NCBI GenBank assembly: GCA_025093555.1
Contig: JAIWNF010000002.1
Span: 434,001-498,000, forward strand
DNA: 64,000 nt
Reading direction: 5' to 3'
From: Circinella umbellata
Taxonomy: Eukaryota > Mucoromycota > Mucoromycetes > Mucorales > Lichtheimiaceae
Below the pieces are notes generated by a model, which saw only the letters and a program-made list of their open reading frames with translations, was not told the DNA's origin and made no database searches. Positions 36,217-53,564 of this stretch are shown here, in pieces (the stretch's first letter is position 1; each line of letters starts with the position of its first letter). Made by a program: the position numbers and the translations under genes.

Positions 36217-37549
36217 TGTAATAAATTATGCAAGTTAAAACAACGGATCGGTTATTGAGAAATAATATTTGAAATTCAAAAATAAAAATGAAAAGAAATA
36301 GGTTCAAGAGTTAAATAATGAAAAGGCGTGTATTGGATGGTACCTTGCCTTTTTTTGACCAAGAGAAGTGAATTATTGTATCGGGATAACAAATCTTTTA
36401 GCGCGTCAATGTGCACGAATTCAATTGGATGAATTGCTTTATGCACAGATAATAAATTATTCTTATTACTTATTACTATTGTCCACCACATTTAAGGGTA
36501 CTATAATAATATTATTATTATTTTAAAAATTAAGCTCGAAACAAAGATCCAAGATTACTAAATATATCAAGGAATAGTAGTTAGTAGACGAATCTGTTTA
36601 TATATGAAACCTACATAAATAGGCAATGCATTCGAAAAACTGTTATATAAAAAAATATGGCTTGTTATATTTAGCGATTATTGTCATGATTTTGTACCAC
36701 ATAAGAGAAAAGCAGAGCAGCTGTTTTGGCAACATAAAGAAAAGACTGTCATCTTACTGTATTCAACATATATTTGATTATATATCTTTTTTTAAAAGAT
36801 AATGAAATCAAAGTATCGAAAATACTGTACGTAGTACTAAGTCGCTTTACTATTAGCATGGAAGAGTGTTCACCCAGATACGTACACAAACATGAGAGGT
36901 TGGTTTCACTTTTCTTTATTATAAAGCTTTTTTGCGGTACTGTATTTACATTTAGTATTAAAGAAAAAAAGAATAAGCGGGACAGAAGTAATTTTTATGT
37001 GTTAGCTGTTATGATACATAATTTTAAATTACTTATTAAAAGAAAATACTTGTAATAATTATAAAAACAGCTATTTTCAATGACATTTGTGGGCTAGGTG
37101 ATTAGTATTTAACTAATCATTGATAAATAAGACAAACAGGTTCAATGAAAATACTTTTGTCATACAGAAACAGATTTATCAATCAAAAAGGTGAGCATCA
37201 TTGACTTACTGGAATATGTAATCAATTCAAATAATTAAACTATACATATGTAAACTATTTCTTCACTCGCTGTTATAGACAACAATACATTAAACTTATT
37301 ATATAATGTAGAGCATTTTACATTTACATATTTAGTCATATTTTTGTAATATATATATATAATGATGGCAGATATACGTAAGTGTAAATAAAAGCTGCAA
37401 TATTAAATAACCCATAATATTATAATACGTATACATATTTTTTTTAATTAAACCTTAGATGTACGTACCAATAGTAAACATCTTGTATACTCACGCTGAT
37501 AAAAATGATTACTACATAATACTAGCCTATCTTATCAATCTATGTCACA
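36217..37549. other. Gene-poor AT-rich region upstream of STT3
   Basis: Includes the STT3 promoter. No supported genes; open frames are short and AT-biased. Confidence 0.5.
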
Positions 37550-37747
37550 TTAGATGTTTTTAATTCTTTCTGGTGGAGAAAAAGTCATTACACCTTTTTT
37601 ACTTTTCTTTTTTTGTACAAATAATGATGATGGGGGAAAACCATATTCTTGGTTATAAGATTTTAAAAAGAAAGAGACATAATGTATAGCTTGAAATGTA
37701 ATACATACAACAGAAACAGTAACAACAACAACAAATGGTAACAACAT
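37550..37747 (-). CDS. Possible small single-pass membrane protein
   Basis: A 65-residue frame from ATG 37747. It begins MLLPFVVVVTVSVVCITFQA, one hydrophobic helix, followed by a polar, basic tail (FVQKKKSKKGVMTFSPPERI). A good acceptor (TTAACAG) sits just before the ATG, and a donor-like CCCGGTAAAT lies about 85 bp upstream, so a 5' UTR intron is possible. The shape fits small membrane-anchored subunits of organelle complexes, but I recognise no family. Chance coding remains possible. Confidence 0.35.
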   Translation of the reverse strand: MLLPFVVVVTVSVVCITFQAIHYVSFFLKSYNQEYGFPPSSLFVQKKKSKKGVMTFSPPERIKNI

Positions 37748-39520
37748 GACCTGTTAATGACAAGAAAGAAGGAGAAGAAAGGGTATAGTTTCAACCAAAT
37801 TAAAATAAATATTATAGCAAGATATAAAATTTACCGGGATATGTTATGATTTCCCATGCTGACAACGGATGCTAATTCAAGTAAACGTGGTAGAAGTGTG
37901 ATCGGTTGGGGCCAGATAATAATAGGTTGAGTGATGACAGGAATTATATGATTCTTCCGCTTGATCTTATTACATTATTGCTACAGTTATACAATAATAC
38001 CTATGGAAATAGAAAAAAAAGCAGCAAGTTGTATAATACTTTGAGTCTTATCTTCTATTTTTATGTTGTTTTTATCATGAGCTTATTATTACGTATTAGA
38101 CGATTATTATTTTGGTATGAAAACTATACTTGATATCATAAATATGTGTAGTTTGTTGATTCAAAAAAATCTACGTAGCCATACTTAATCTCAAAATTTA
38201 ATAATAATGATAATAATAAATAAGGAGTGTTGGGAGACAGAAACACAAATAAATACAACAAAAGAGAAAACAAGTTACATAATTGATGATCACCATTATA
38301 CAATATTAAATTGTCCCGCCTTTTTCGCCGTTGATGACTTGGGTGCGTTTTATAAAAAAAAGGTCATACGTCTTATATTTTATAGTGGATATAAAGTAAA
38401 TAGAAAGGTCCCTGATCCTTACTTGAATGACGTTTTCTATTTTTTTTTCTGGTCTCCTTGTTACAAAATAGTGGTTTTTTATATATATTCTGATTAATGT
38501 AATAATAGAAATAATATAATCTATCTCCTCCTTTATGATAATAAGATTTTCTATTCTTAGTCAACAAGTGTTGATGAAGCTTATTCGTACTAAGAACATA
38601 TATGGCGATTTTCGATGGGGATATGGGGATAAAAAAAATACAAGTAGCACAGAATATAATATAGCATACAGTATTCGCATGATGAAGAATGATACGAAAA
38701 TAAAAGGCAATGTTTCTTTTGAGTGGATGTGTCATCATGCATCCCACATGCTCAGATGATTTTCGCGCCGAAATCGGCATCATCATCATTCCCTCATATC
38801 ATCACCCACTACCCTGAAACTGTAAAACTCGAGGTTACACAGATTAGCATTGTCTATTTTGGATAAACATGTTGCGAAAAAAAAAAGAACAAATGGATAA
38901 TTGTATACCAATAAACCTTCTTTCTTTGTTTGAGTTATACTAGTGAATATACATCAAAAGAATAGATAAAGACCTAAAATAGAATGAACTGCTATATATA
39001 TATACAGACGAATGGTGTACAATAACATATTAACTTAAAAAAAAGCCAAGATGATTGTATGTCTAGACCGGGATCGTGAGGGTAAGTCATTCGGTAGCAC
39101 TGCGGAACGGAAGCGGAAAAAGGGGTTAAAAAAATTATCCAAGTCAGCAGAAGGGCAAAGAGCTCACACACACCCAGCTAATTCTACTTACCTTCTCACA
39201 AGGTACAAGTCAAAAAGATAATATTTCCAATTATACGTTCAATCACGTCAACCACGACATCATCTTCCTACTGATACCATTATTATCATTGCTCTCATTA
39301 CTATTATATCGTTCAAATATAATGAATACCACTATTCTAAACATATGAGGATACTTTAACCATCATTACTAACGTGGTTATCTTTTAAGGTAGGGTTAAT
39401 GCAATATCGGGATCACTCACTATGGAGTTATTAGCTTCCCAGTTTTTTTAGTGTCAGAAAGTAATCATTATCACACAGACATATATGAAAACAATAGCAC
39501 AATTATAAACTCTAAAAAAG
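37748..39520. other. Gene-poor AT-rich region
   Basis: 1.8 kb. Longest open frames (38207-38497 on plus, 38373-38789 on minus) overlap each other and have no recognisable domains. An imperfect palindrome GATTTTCGCGCCGAAATC lies near 38758. Confidence 0.5.
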
Positions 39521-39597
39521 ATCTCTCTTTCTTGTTTTTCTTCTACTTCTTCTTCTCTCTCTTTCTTTTCCTTTCTTTCTCTTTCCTTTCTTCCTTA
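39521..39597 (+). promoter_or_regulatory. Pyrimidine-rich tract before YPD1
   Basis: About 75 bases nearly free of purines on the coding strand, ending 17 bases before the ATG. This is typical of fungal start-site regions. Confidence 0.4.
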
Positions 39598-39613
39598 TAT
39601 ATATATAATAGAT

Positions 39614-40334
39614 ATGTCTACCAGCCAAGTCGCTCCAGAGTTTATTGAAGCCGATCTTAATGAAAAGTTCGAGGTGAGTCTTTTTTTTTCGTTGTTCATT
39701 CATTTCATGTTTATTTGTTGTCAGAATCGTATATTTATAAAAAAAATGCACTTCACTCATTCATTTTTATACATAATATATGTATAGAAGCCTTTAAATA
39801 TAACAGATCAAATTGATAAAAATGACAAAGATAAAGTGTCAGTGAATATAGAAGAGCTTATTGATACCAATACATTCGATCAACTTTTAGATATGGACGA
39901 TGATGAGGATCATGAATTCTCTTATAGTTTAGTAGTTGATTATTTTGATCAAGCTGAAGAAACGTTTAAAGATATGGATGCAGCACTGTATGTATAAATT
40001 ACATAAAAAAAGGGGGATTAAATATATAATAATAAAATGGATAATAAATAATAATGCTTTATGTTGTATTTATAGTGATAAAAAAGACTTACCAGAACTT
40101 TCTCGCCTTGGTCATTTTCTTAAAGGTAGTTCAGCAGCGATTGGATTAAAGAAGGTTAAAGAAACTTGTGAAAAAATTCAAAATATTGGTAATTGTCAAG
40201 ATGAAATTGGATTAAAAGGTCTTGATGAAACGGAAGCTATAAAAAAAATCACACAAATATTACCACTAGTGAAAGCAGAATATTCAGAAGCAGAAGAATA
40301 TCTTAAGAATTTTTATGAACAAGAAACTCGATAA
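39614..40334 (+). CDS. YPD1: Histidine-containing phosphotransfer protein, Ypd1-like
   Basis: Three exons, 39614-39673, 39788-39987 and 40076-40334; 172 residues, close to yeast Ypd1. The HPt core in exon 3 reads LSRLGHFLKGSSAAIGLKK. The phosphorylatable His is about residue 100 in the HFLKGSSA motif, followed by CEKIQNIG. Exon 2 supplies the acidic N-terminal helices (YSLVVDYFDQAEETFKDMD). Ypd1 shuttles phosphate from sensor histidine kinases to response regulators such as Ssk1 and Skn7 in osmotic and oxidative stress signalling. It works in cytosol and nucleus. The start codon follows a strong pyrimidine tract. Confidence 0.92.
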
Positions 40335-40967
40335 ACTCTTTTCTTTTTCTGTTTTTTTTTATATAATTTTGTCTTTTTGTTGTATTCTTCTCTCTACTTC
40401 GATTGTAAAGTAATAATAACGATAACAATAATAATCTTCTCCCTACCATTTTAAACTCTTACTATACCTCATTTCTATATATTATCTTACCTCTTACATC
40501 CCCCCCATTTAACGACTGTATATTTTTCTCCCACACCATTCCTATTAAATTAGCACCGATCCCCTACACATTTTTTTTTGGCTCTTTACAAAAAGGTTAA
40601 TGTTACCATGTTGGAAAATACATGTGTGGATCTTGTCAAGTCATGTCCTATAAATCATTTTTGTGTGACCTACGTACATATATTTCGTTTTCCTTTTTTT
40701 TTTACTGATGATATCATATATCATCCCTCTCCGAACTTGTTTTGTTTAATTTGTTTATATTTATGTTCTGAACTATTATTATTTGTTTCTTTAGGGGGGG
40801 TAGATGAGGTTGAGGAGAGAGAATAATTGCCAATAGTAATAAAGTGAATAAAACAGAGAGAGAGATAAATAAAGTAAGAGGGTCTAGTCTCTTCTAATCT
40901 AAAATAGAATCACAAGATACTAAATATAAACTATCAACCGTTCTGGATCTTTCCGCATGATTTTTAT
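40335..40967. other. Convergent 3' flanks of YPD1 and Asterix genes
   Basis: T-rich and C-rich tracts and no supported gene. The 82-codon frame at 40578-40826 is pyrimidine-tract derived. Confidence 0.55.
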
Positions 40968-41611
40968 TTAGATTGAACTAGGCTCAACATTGGTATCATT
41001 AGCATTAAACCATTCCGAACGCTTGTATGCCATGTACATATTGAGATAATATGTGAATAGTGAAACAAATGCCAGTCTAGAATTCAAAGCCGTTTTTTTT
41101 TTAGCTTTTTTTTTCTTGATGTGCCACCCCCACTTTCTCTCCCACAGTTTGATTTTTTTTTTAACCATAAACAAAACTTACAATCCACCACTCCATCCAA
41201 CAGTATCTTCCTTACGACTTTTTCGTGTGTTCAATAATGATGCAACACCAAAATACGCGCCAATCCATGGAATTGCTTTCATTGTGTTCTAATATATAAA
41301 TTACATAAATAATCTATCTCCTTCGCATATGAATATATAATCATTCAAATCATTAATTACTTACACGCATCATAATACCACCCATAGCTGATTATTAGAA
41401 AAATATAGATTATTTTCGTGTTGTTAGTTTCTTATTTTTTTTTCTTTTACTTCTCCCAGCTTTTTTTATTCTTGTTAAAAAAGAAGAATCAATAATTACA
41501 AATTGCCATGGCAATGTTGCCTGCATAATCTACATCGCCCGATTGTTTGGGTGGCATGTGATAAGGAACGATTTTGTCGATGCGACGAGGATCAGTTTTG
41601 GATGAAGACAT
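40968..41611 (-). CDS. PAT complex subunit Asterix (WDR83OS-like)
   Basis: Four exons on the minus strand: 41611-41500, 41387-41365, 41288-41182 and 41076-40968; 116 residues. The N-terminal DPRRIDKIVPYHMPP matches the Asterix signature (DPRR..K..PY.PP). It is followed by VDYAGNIAMAISMGGIMM, then KAIPWIGAYFGVASLLNTR as the central helix and WSGGLLAFVSLFTYYLNMY as the last helix. Asterix pairs with CCDC47 in the ER chaperone that shields hydrophilic transmembrane segments during membrane protein insertion. The second exon is only 23 nt. Length is close to the metazoan protein (about 106 residues). Confidence 0.85.
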
Positions 41612-42177
41612 TTATTTTACGTGTGGAGAGGGGGGGGGAATAAAAAAAAGGAAAACTTGGATTCGTACGGGAAAGCAAATATTAAAGTTATCTTCTCCAT
41701 CATCTCAAATTGCTCTTATTGAAAGTCAGCATGGATTATTGTGAGAAATATCTATTAGAAGGAAACCATAACCTTTGGCTTGTGGTCTCATATATAATCT
41801 TACCACTCTTATTTAAACTATTCCACTTTTGCTTAGCGATACATATTAGCACTATTACTTTTATAACATAGCAACATGTATGTATCTGAATAAATCTCTT
41901 AGGCAAAACTATTTGCATGAAACTATTAAAAAGAGTTGAACATGAATGTACTACTTTGAAGCTTATATTTAAACACCAGCATCTTGCATCAGTGTTATCA
42001 AATTATTTGGGTTCGTTGAGTGTGAATGAAAATCAAAATAGAATGTAGTACGTAGACTATATATAAGTCAAAAAGGTAACAAGAACCGAATATCTGGATA
42101 CATTATTACTCGTGTAAGCAGTATGATTATAAACTGATGAATTTACAAGAGAGAGATTTTATCAAATCAGCTTTAAT
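41612..42177. other. Intergenic region
   Basis: Promoter side of the Asterix gene; a G9 run occurs near 41630. Otherwise AT-rich with no supported gene. Confidence 0.5.
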
Positions 42178-42426
42178 ATGAATAGTGCTATTAATTTTAT
42201 TCAATTGAACTATCCAGGGCCAACAATTACCGAGTCATGGTTTGTGTGAGTGATGACATCTGGAAGATTTGAGTGGGTCTCTGCTCAGGGTAAACGAGGA
42301 CTAAAATAGCAAAACTGATATGTTTGTTTCAGACAAGTAATCACTGCAACCTTAAGGATTGATATTGATCAAGGTGACAAGAGCAAGAAAGAGGTTTTCA
42401 GTACAGCTATCTGCTTAAACGGTTGA
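42178..42426 (+). CDS. Possible two-exon small protein or gene remnant
   Basis: Two candidate exons, 42178-42245 and 42333-42426, flank an 87 bp segment with GTGAGT donor and TTTCAG acceptor. Joined, they encode 53 residues including LNYPGPTITESWFVQVITAT and IDIDQGDKSKKEVF. Reading-frame continuity and the good splice sites are the only support. I recognise no family. It may be a real small gene, part of a longer unplaced one, or a decayed fragment. Confidence 0.25.
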
Positions 42427-43027
42427 ATCTCCTGCTACTATTATGAGCAGTGATCGTCGTTAGTAATTTCTTTTTCATTGAAGACATAGCTATAATCAAT
42501 TCATATTTTGTCTTTGTACTTCAGCAACATATTACACAGTGTGGATTGCCAATTGATGTTGATTTCTATAATGGGTGTAAAGAAAGGTACATTTAAAGGT
42601 AAAAAAAAAAGTAATGTATCAGCATAATAACTATGTCTACTACTTTAATATATGATATGTCTACATATCTGAATCTTTCCTTATATTCATTTAAATGGAT
42701 ATTTTAGAATATGATCGTTTTACCATATACATTTGCCGCAAATCTTTATTTTTTCCTTTTGTATTCGATACTGGTTTTTTAACCAGAGTTTTCGTTTTTA
42801 TTACTATATCCTATACATATGTTGTTATTTTAATACAGCAGTTATTTTTTATTTGATTAGTACCTTGCTACTACAAATCGATTTTTTTTAACCATTCGAC
42901 GATGATTAAATGCCCGCCGTGTCTCTCTGTCTCTTTATTTTTTTTCGTTGCAATCAATTGAGCTATAACAGCACACGACTTTTGAAAGTGTGTTTACTCT
43001 TTTTACAACTAAAAATAAAAATAAAAA
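42427..43027. other. Intergenic region upstream of PAF1
   Basis: AT-rich with T runs and no supported gene. Confidence 0.5.
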
Positions 43028-44558
43028 ATGGGGTAAATATGGAAAAAAAAAGAAGAGCACGTATATATTTGATTAATATAAATTCATCTTTCTACTGCTG
43101 TTTTGTTTTTTAATTCTCATTATTTTGTAAACTAAAATATAATAATTAGCTCAAAATATCGAAGTGATTATCTATGTCGAGTTCGTTACAGAAACACGCT
43201 ACCACCATTACCTTTTGCACCAAAATTATTGACCATCCCATCACTTCAAGAACGACATGCAGAATATCAATCACTTAGTCTTGAAGATAAGATACCATTT
43301 CCATTACAAGTCGATCAATCGTATAGTATACCCTTTGATCGATCTTTAATTGAATATTTGGATGCAATGGAGACTAATCCAGAAGAAAGTAAGAATAGTA
43401 TTATTTTCTCTCCCAAACTCTTTGAAACAAAAGAAACAAAAAACACGTTTTTACACTGTTTAAATGGGTTTGCTCAATATTGAATTATATCCATATTTAA
43501 TATTTACATAGTTACACGTGCTGGTGAAGAGATCGCTGAAGAAGACAAGATCTTATTAACACCACCTACAGATGAACAGCAATCCAGTCGAATTCGAATG
43601 GAGCGACGACCGAATGTATCATGGTTACGAACAGTCGAAACACCTGGATTATTAACTCCTGCTAAACCAGTTCAACCAAGACGTAGAAAGGATCCACAAC
43701 AAACTAATAAACAAACAGTTAATTATACTTGGAATGATTGTCAAAACAAATTATTGATGGATTTCCGTGCACCCGATATTGAAAGCTTACGCCATCCACG
43801 TACAAATTGCAAAGCCAAACGTATCATACCTGTTACTCCTAACTTTAATTGCAGTAATACCATATATACAATTGCCAATTTTGGTGCAGATCCAGCAGAT
43901 GAGAAACGATTGGCAAAACGTAAACAAGATGTCGATGGTGATGAATATCGTCCAGAGAGTATCAAACGATTACGACCTTCTGCCAAAGATGCTACAGATC
44001 GTGGTATTCTTAGACCTATTACAAACCCGCATGATTCAAATGATAGTTACTTAATCTGGTTCTTGCCTGACAAGGAAGGTGTGACTCGATTAGTTCAAGA
44101 AAAAGCAAATGCTCAAGAATTAGTCAAGAATGCAGAAAATAGTATCGGAGAGGAGGTAAATAAAAAATAAATATGATAGTAGAGACGAGTAGGTTATTCA
44201 AAAGGAAAAACTGATCAATAATACATATACATATGTAATTTATATAGCCTGTCACATTTGAATCTGTACGTGAATACTTATATAATCATGATAATGATCA
44301 ACAATATATGTTATTACGATTCATTGATGATGGAGAATCAACTAAGGGAGAATTTAATATCATTAAAAGTCGTATGATGGTATCCAAGAAACGTGCAGTG
44401 GTATGTATAAAAAAAAGAAAAAAGAAATCTAATTTAAAGTATTTGGGGTTATATACTAAATGTTTTTCCATCAATAGGGCAAAAATCAACAAATGTATGA
44501 AAATTATGAGAAACCTAACATATTAAACGTTACTTATGAACCTAATGAAGAATCCTAA
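43028..44558 (+). CDS. PAF1: RNA polymerase II-associated factor 1 (Paf1 complex subunit)
   Basis: Five exons, 43028-43032, 43150-43388, 43512-44155, 44248-44400 and 44478-44558; 373 residues. Exon 2 has SDYLCRVRYRNTLPPLPFAP, the typical Paf1 start, then SIPFDRSLIEYLDAMETNPE. Later parts are ILLTPPTDEQQSSRIRMERR, a VSWLRTVETPGLL segment, a basic-acidic middle (EYRPESIKRLRPS), VTFESVREYLYNHDNDQQY and FNIIKSRMMVSKKRAV. Paf1 is a scaffold of the elongation complex that promotes H2B ubiquitination and H3K4/K36 methylation. The first exon is proposed to be just ATGGG, because GTAAAT follows and the phase fits exon 2. This start is the least certain join; the rest is solid. The acidic C-terminal tail of longer orthologs is nearly absent. 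Confidence 0.88.
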
Positions 44559-44930
44559 TAGTATATTTCATTGGCAACTCTAATAAATAAAAAAAACAAC
44601 ATGCCATTTTTTTTTAACATGATGTAAAATCTTATACTTTTGTTCTTCTTTTTTCCCCTTAAAAATCTTCTGTATTTCTAAGACAATAAACTAAAATGAA
44701 TAGGATTTCACACGATTATATATAATTACTGGGTAAAAATGATTCCGACAATTCATATCTCGTAAGCCGAATGACAGCTTACATTTCAGCGATTATAAAG
44801 AATATTATTATTACTGTTATTATTATCCTTCATATATAAAACTCTGTTTTTTTTTTCCCTCACATTTTTCTTCTTCTCTTTTATCCATACCTTTACATCT
44901 TTCTTAATAAACATAGAAAATATTCCCATC
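44559..44930. other. Intergenic region upstream of acyl-CoA oxidase
   Basis: 372 bp. A pyrimidine-rich tract at about 44848-44910 precedes the start codon; nothing else is seen. Confidence 0.55.
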
Positions 44931-47617
44931 ATGTCCGTACGCTTTCCTCGTCACCTTAAACCTATTGAACCTCAAGGTACCCAATTATTGGATCAAGAAC
45001 GTCAAACTGCTACTTTTGACTCTAAGAAATTGATGGTTACCTTGTATGGTGAGGAATATTTAAAGAAAAGAGACGAAATCTTGAACATTCTCGAGAATGA
45101 TCCCGTTTTAGGTGACAAGAATCATCGTTATTATACGGGTCGTGATGTTCGTTTCCAAAAGTCACTTGCTGCTGGTAAACGATTCATTGAATTGCTCAAG
45201 TAAGTTGCTCAATTCCTTTTTGCAAAAAATATTTTTATTTGCTTATTTGCTCTCTGTTTATTTACTTTATTTTACTCAAAGGAAACATAATTGGACAAAG
45301 GAAGAATTTGGCATTGCTGATTTCTTATTCGATGAATCTGGTCCTGTAAGTTTTTATAAAAAATAAGGTTCTATTAAAATAGAAAAATAGTGTGGAATTG
45401 GGAAACCAAAATTATTTATCATTATTCTAGTTCCGTTTACATCGTAGTATGTTTATGCCAACACTTGAAAACCAAGCAACTGAGGAACAACAAAATATTT
45501 ATTTGGAAGCTGCAAAACGTTATGAAATTATTGGTTGTTATGCACAAACTGAGGTAAACTAATGTGTGAAGTAAAAAGGAAAATAGGATATTCTCATACG
45601 GTGCAAGCTGGGAAAAAAGAATTTTGTATATACTCAAATCTTAATAATCATAAATTTATAAGCTTGGTCACGGCTCCAATGTTCGTGGTTTAGAAACAAC
45701 GGCCACTTATGATGTTAATACTCAAGAATTTGTTATCAACTCTCCTACTTTGACCTCTTCCAAGTGGTGGATTGGTGGATTAGGTGTTGCTGCAAATCAT
45801 GCCATGGTTATGGCTCGTTTGATTAGCAACGGTAAGGATTATGGACCACATCCTTTTATTGTCCAAATCCGTGACCTCAAGACTCATGAACCTCTTTCTG
45901 GTGTTACTGTTGGTGATATTGGTAAGTAAAGCTTTGTATATATAAGCTAATATTTATATAATTGGAAAGAAGAAAAAAGAAATGAGGAGTTAATATTATA
46001 ATTGTTTATGAATGATCCAGGTCCCAAGTTTGGTTTCAACACTGTCGATAACGGTTTCATTTTGTTTGATAATATTCGTGTTCCTCATATTGCTATGATG
46101 GCTCGTTACTCTAAAATTGATAAGGCTTCGGGTGATTATATCAAGGTATATATATACATATATCATGAGAAAGAAGATAGAAAGGATAATGTAATCTAAC
46201 CAAAAGAAAATGGTACTATATTCTTTATTGTTATCATGTTTATTAGCCTCCTAACAGTAAGTTAGCTTATGGTACCATGGTATTTGTCCGTGCCAATATT
46301 ATTTTGGAATCTCGTTATGTTCTTGCTCGTGCCGCCACTGTCGCTATTCGTTACTCTGCTATCCGTTCTCAATTTGTTGATGATGCCAGTCCCAAAAAGA
46401 TTCAAAATGCGGATGGTTCTTCCAAGATTGTCGAAACACCTGTATTGGATTATGTGATGCAACAATACCGTTTGTTCCCTGTTATTGCTCAAGCTTATGC
46501 TTGCCATTTCACCGCTCTTGAAATGCATCGTATGTATTATGAAAATCAAGAAAAGATGGCTCAAGGTGATTTCTCTTACCTTGCTGATCTTCATGCCTCT
46601 TCTTCTGGTTTGAAAAGTTTGACAACTACTTTGGGTTCTGCTGGTATTGAAGAATGTAGACGTGCTTGTGGAGGTCACGGTTATTCACTCTTCTCTGGAT
46701 TAGGTCAATTTTATCAAGATACTTTACCTAAGGTTACAGTAAGTATATGTATATATTATGAAAAAAGAAAAAAGAAAGCAGTGATAGTTTATAAACAAAA
46801 TGAAAGAAAAAAAGTTTCTCACTAATGGACATTTTTATTATTATTATTAAATTTCTAGTGGGAAGGTGATAACTATATCTTGACCCAACAAACAAGTCGT
46901 TATCTCTTCAAAACTTTCCGATCTGTTGCTTCTGGTCGTGTTAGTGAAAAGAATGCCAATTTCTCTGCCAGTTACATGATGGAATATCTTTCTAACCCCA
47001 AGGCTCGTTGCCCCATTACCCAAGCATCCGACTTGTCGAACCCTGAAATTTTGTTAGCTACTTTCAAGTATCGAGCCGCCTTCTTGATTTCCAAAGCCGT
47101 TCATAACATTGATGTTGAGCAAAAGACATGGAATGATATGTTGGTTGATATTTACCGTATCTCACGTGCCCATTGTCAATTGGTTCTTGTATCCAACTTT
47201 ATCAAGGCTGTCTTTGGTTCAAATGCCCCCGCCTCAAATGAAAATCGTGCCTTGCAAAAGGTTGCCATCTTGTTCGCTGTATCCACTTTAGAACAAGAAA
47301 TGGCCGATTTCCTAACTTCTGGATATGTTTCACCTGAACAATCTTTGCTGGTCAAGGAACGATCCATTCAATTGCTTAAAGAACTCCGACCCGATGTTGT
47401 TGCTTTGGTAGATGCCTTTGGATTCCCTGATTATTTGTTACAATCTTCTTTAGGTGCTCAAGATGGTGATGTATATACTCGTATCACTCGTGCAGCAGAA
47501 TTGGAACCATTAAATCAAAAGAAAGTCGCTGATGGTTACGAAGAATATATTAAACCGTTTGTTCACGGTGGTCAGGGTAAATGGAAGATTGGAAAGGATG
47601 GTATTGCCCGTTTGTAA
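44931..47617 (+). CDS. POX1: Peroxisomal acyl-CoA oxidase
   Basis: Seven exons, 44931-45199, 45282-45345, 45431-45553, 45663-45921, 46021-46145, 46247-46738 and 46859-47617; 696 residues. It catalyses the first, H2O2-producing step of peroxisomal beta-oxidation. Landmarks are [20 protein letters not shown], the FAD/substrate region, [34 protein letters not shown], and [15 protein letters not shown] with the catalytic region, then [16 protein letters not shown]. The last three residues are ARL, which fits the type 1 peroxisomal signal, and no N-terminal presequence is visible. Codon choice is more GC3-rich than in neighbouring genes (many GTC, ACC, GCC), suggesting high expression. No sign of truncation. 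Confidence 0.95.
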
Positions 47618-48702
47618 ATTACTGTAATTTATTATTTTTGTTAATATGTATTATTCTCTCTTATTAAGTTTTATTATTATGTTTCTTCATTCTTTTGTAT
47701 GATTTCAAAGTTTTAATCTTTTTTTTTATTGCCCTTCTCTACCTAAATCCATTTCCCCTCCTCTATTCTTTACACTCGTAAATGTAATTTGCACGCGCAC
47801 GCATATTCACTTTTTTAACTTACCTTTCAACTTCTTTATTTCAATTTCATGAAACATTTCCATGGATAGATTATATCTGCTAAACTTTTGTTTTGATAAC
47901 TTACGTTATTGTAAAGTGATATGTATTTCTGCAGGGGCGTCTCAAACGTAATTTTTTTTTTTGATTAATTAATAATGAAAATTGGAAGTTACTACGTATT
48001 ACGTGTTCATTATTTACAGCTTTTTTTATCAATAAAAACTAACTTGAATGATACAGTTTACGAAACACAATATGCCTTTATGTAGATAATATGCATTCCC
48101 ATTCCTTTCTTGTTCAGTGTACTGTTTTACTTGCTAGTTTCTTTTCTCCTATTTGAATTTATTATTTTTTGTTTATTTATTAGGTCTACTTTATCGATGC
48201 AAAATTTCATTCTGAGTCCTCGTCTCTTTATTCTAAAAAACCGTAGATTTTTATAGAGCATTTCAAGTATGTTGTTAGCTCTTCAACTCGTAGACAGCCA
48301 ACAACCAGCATGATAATAGTAAAAATAAACTATGAGCTCTTTCTTTAGCATTCCTAGAGATATAAAGCAGATTTTTTTCTTTGTTAATTTCCCTCTTTAC
48401 TGCTCTCTTTTTTGCACAAGTAGTTCATACTATCTAGACAACATCGGTCGTATATATATTTATATATTGAGGGAAGGGATTTCACTAAGCCAAGATTCTT
48501 CTTTTCTGTCAATTATGATATCTTATCAGGCTCTAAACCAACTGTTCCATTTACATAGAAACAAAGATGGATCGAAGTTTCTTTGCTGAATACTAGTAAT
48601 AAGGGAAAAAAAAACTTTTAATTCCAGCAAAGGTAATCTAGAATTAGCGAAAACCGTGGCTGAAATCTTATTTCTTTTCTTTCTCTATCCTAAACTCAAA
48701 AT
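47618..48702. other. Intergenic region between POX1 and RPC2
   Basis: 1.1 kb, T-rich, with no supported gene and no repeat ends. Confidence 0.55.

Positions 48703-53564
<4,862 letters not shown>

Noticed and set aside
38207..38789. Overlapping 96- and 138-codon frames on opposite strands
   Set aside because: AT-biased composition with no domains; mutual overlap suggests chance.
39051..39221. Short plus-strand frame starting MIVCLDRDREGKS
   Set aside because: Only about 55 codons, basic and low-complexity, with no neighbours or splice partner that make a gene.
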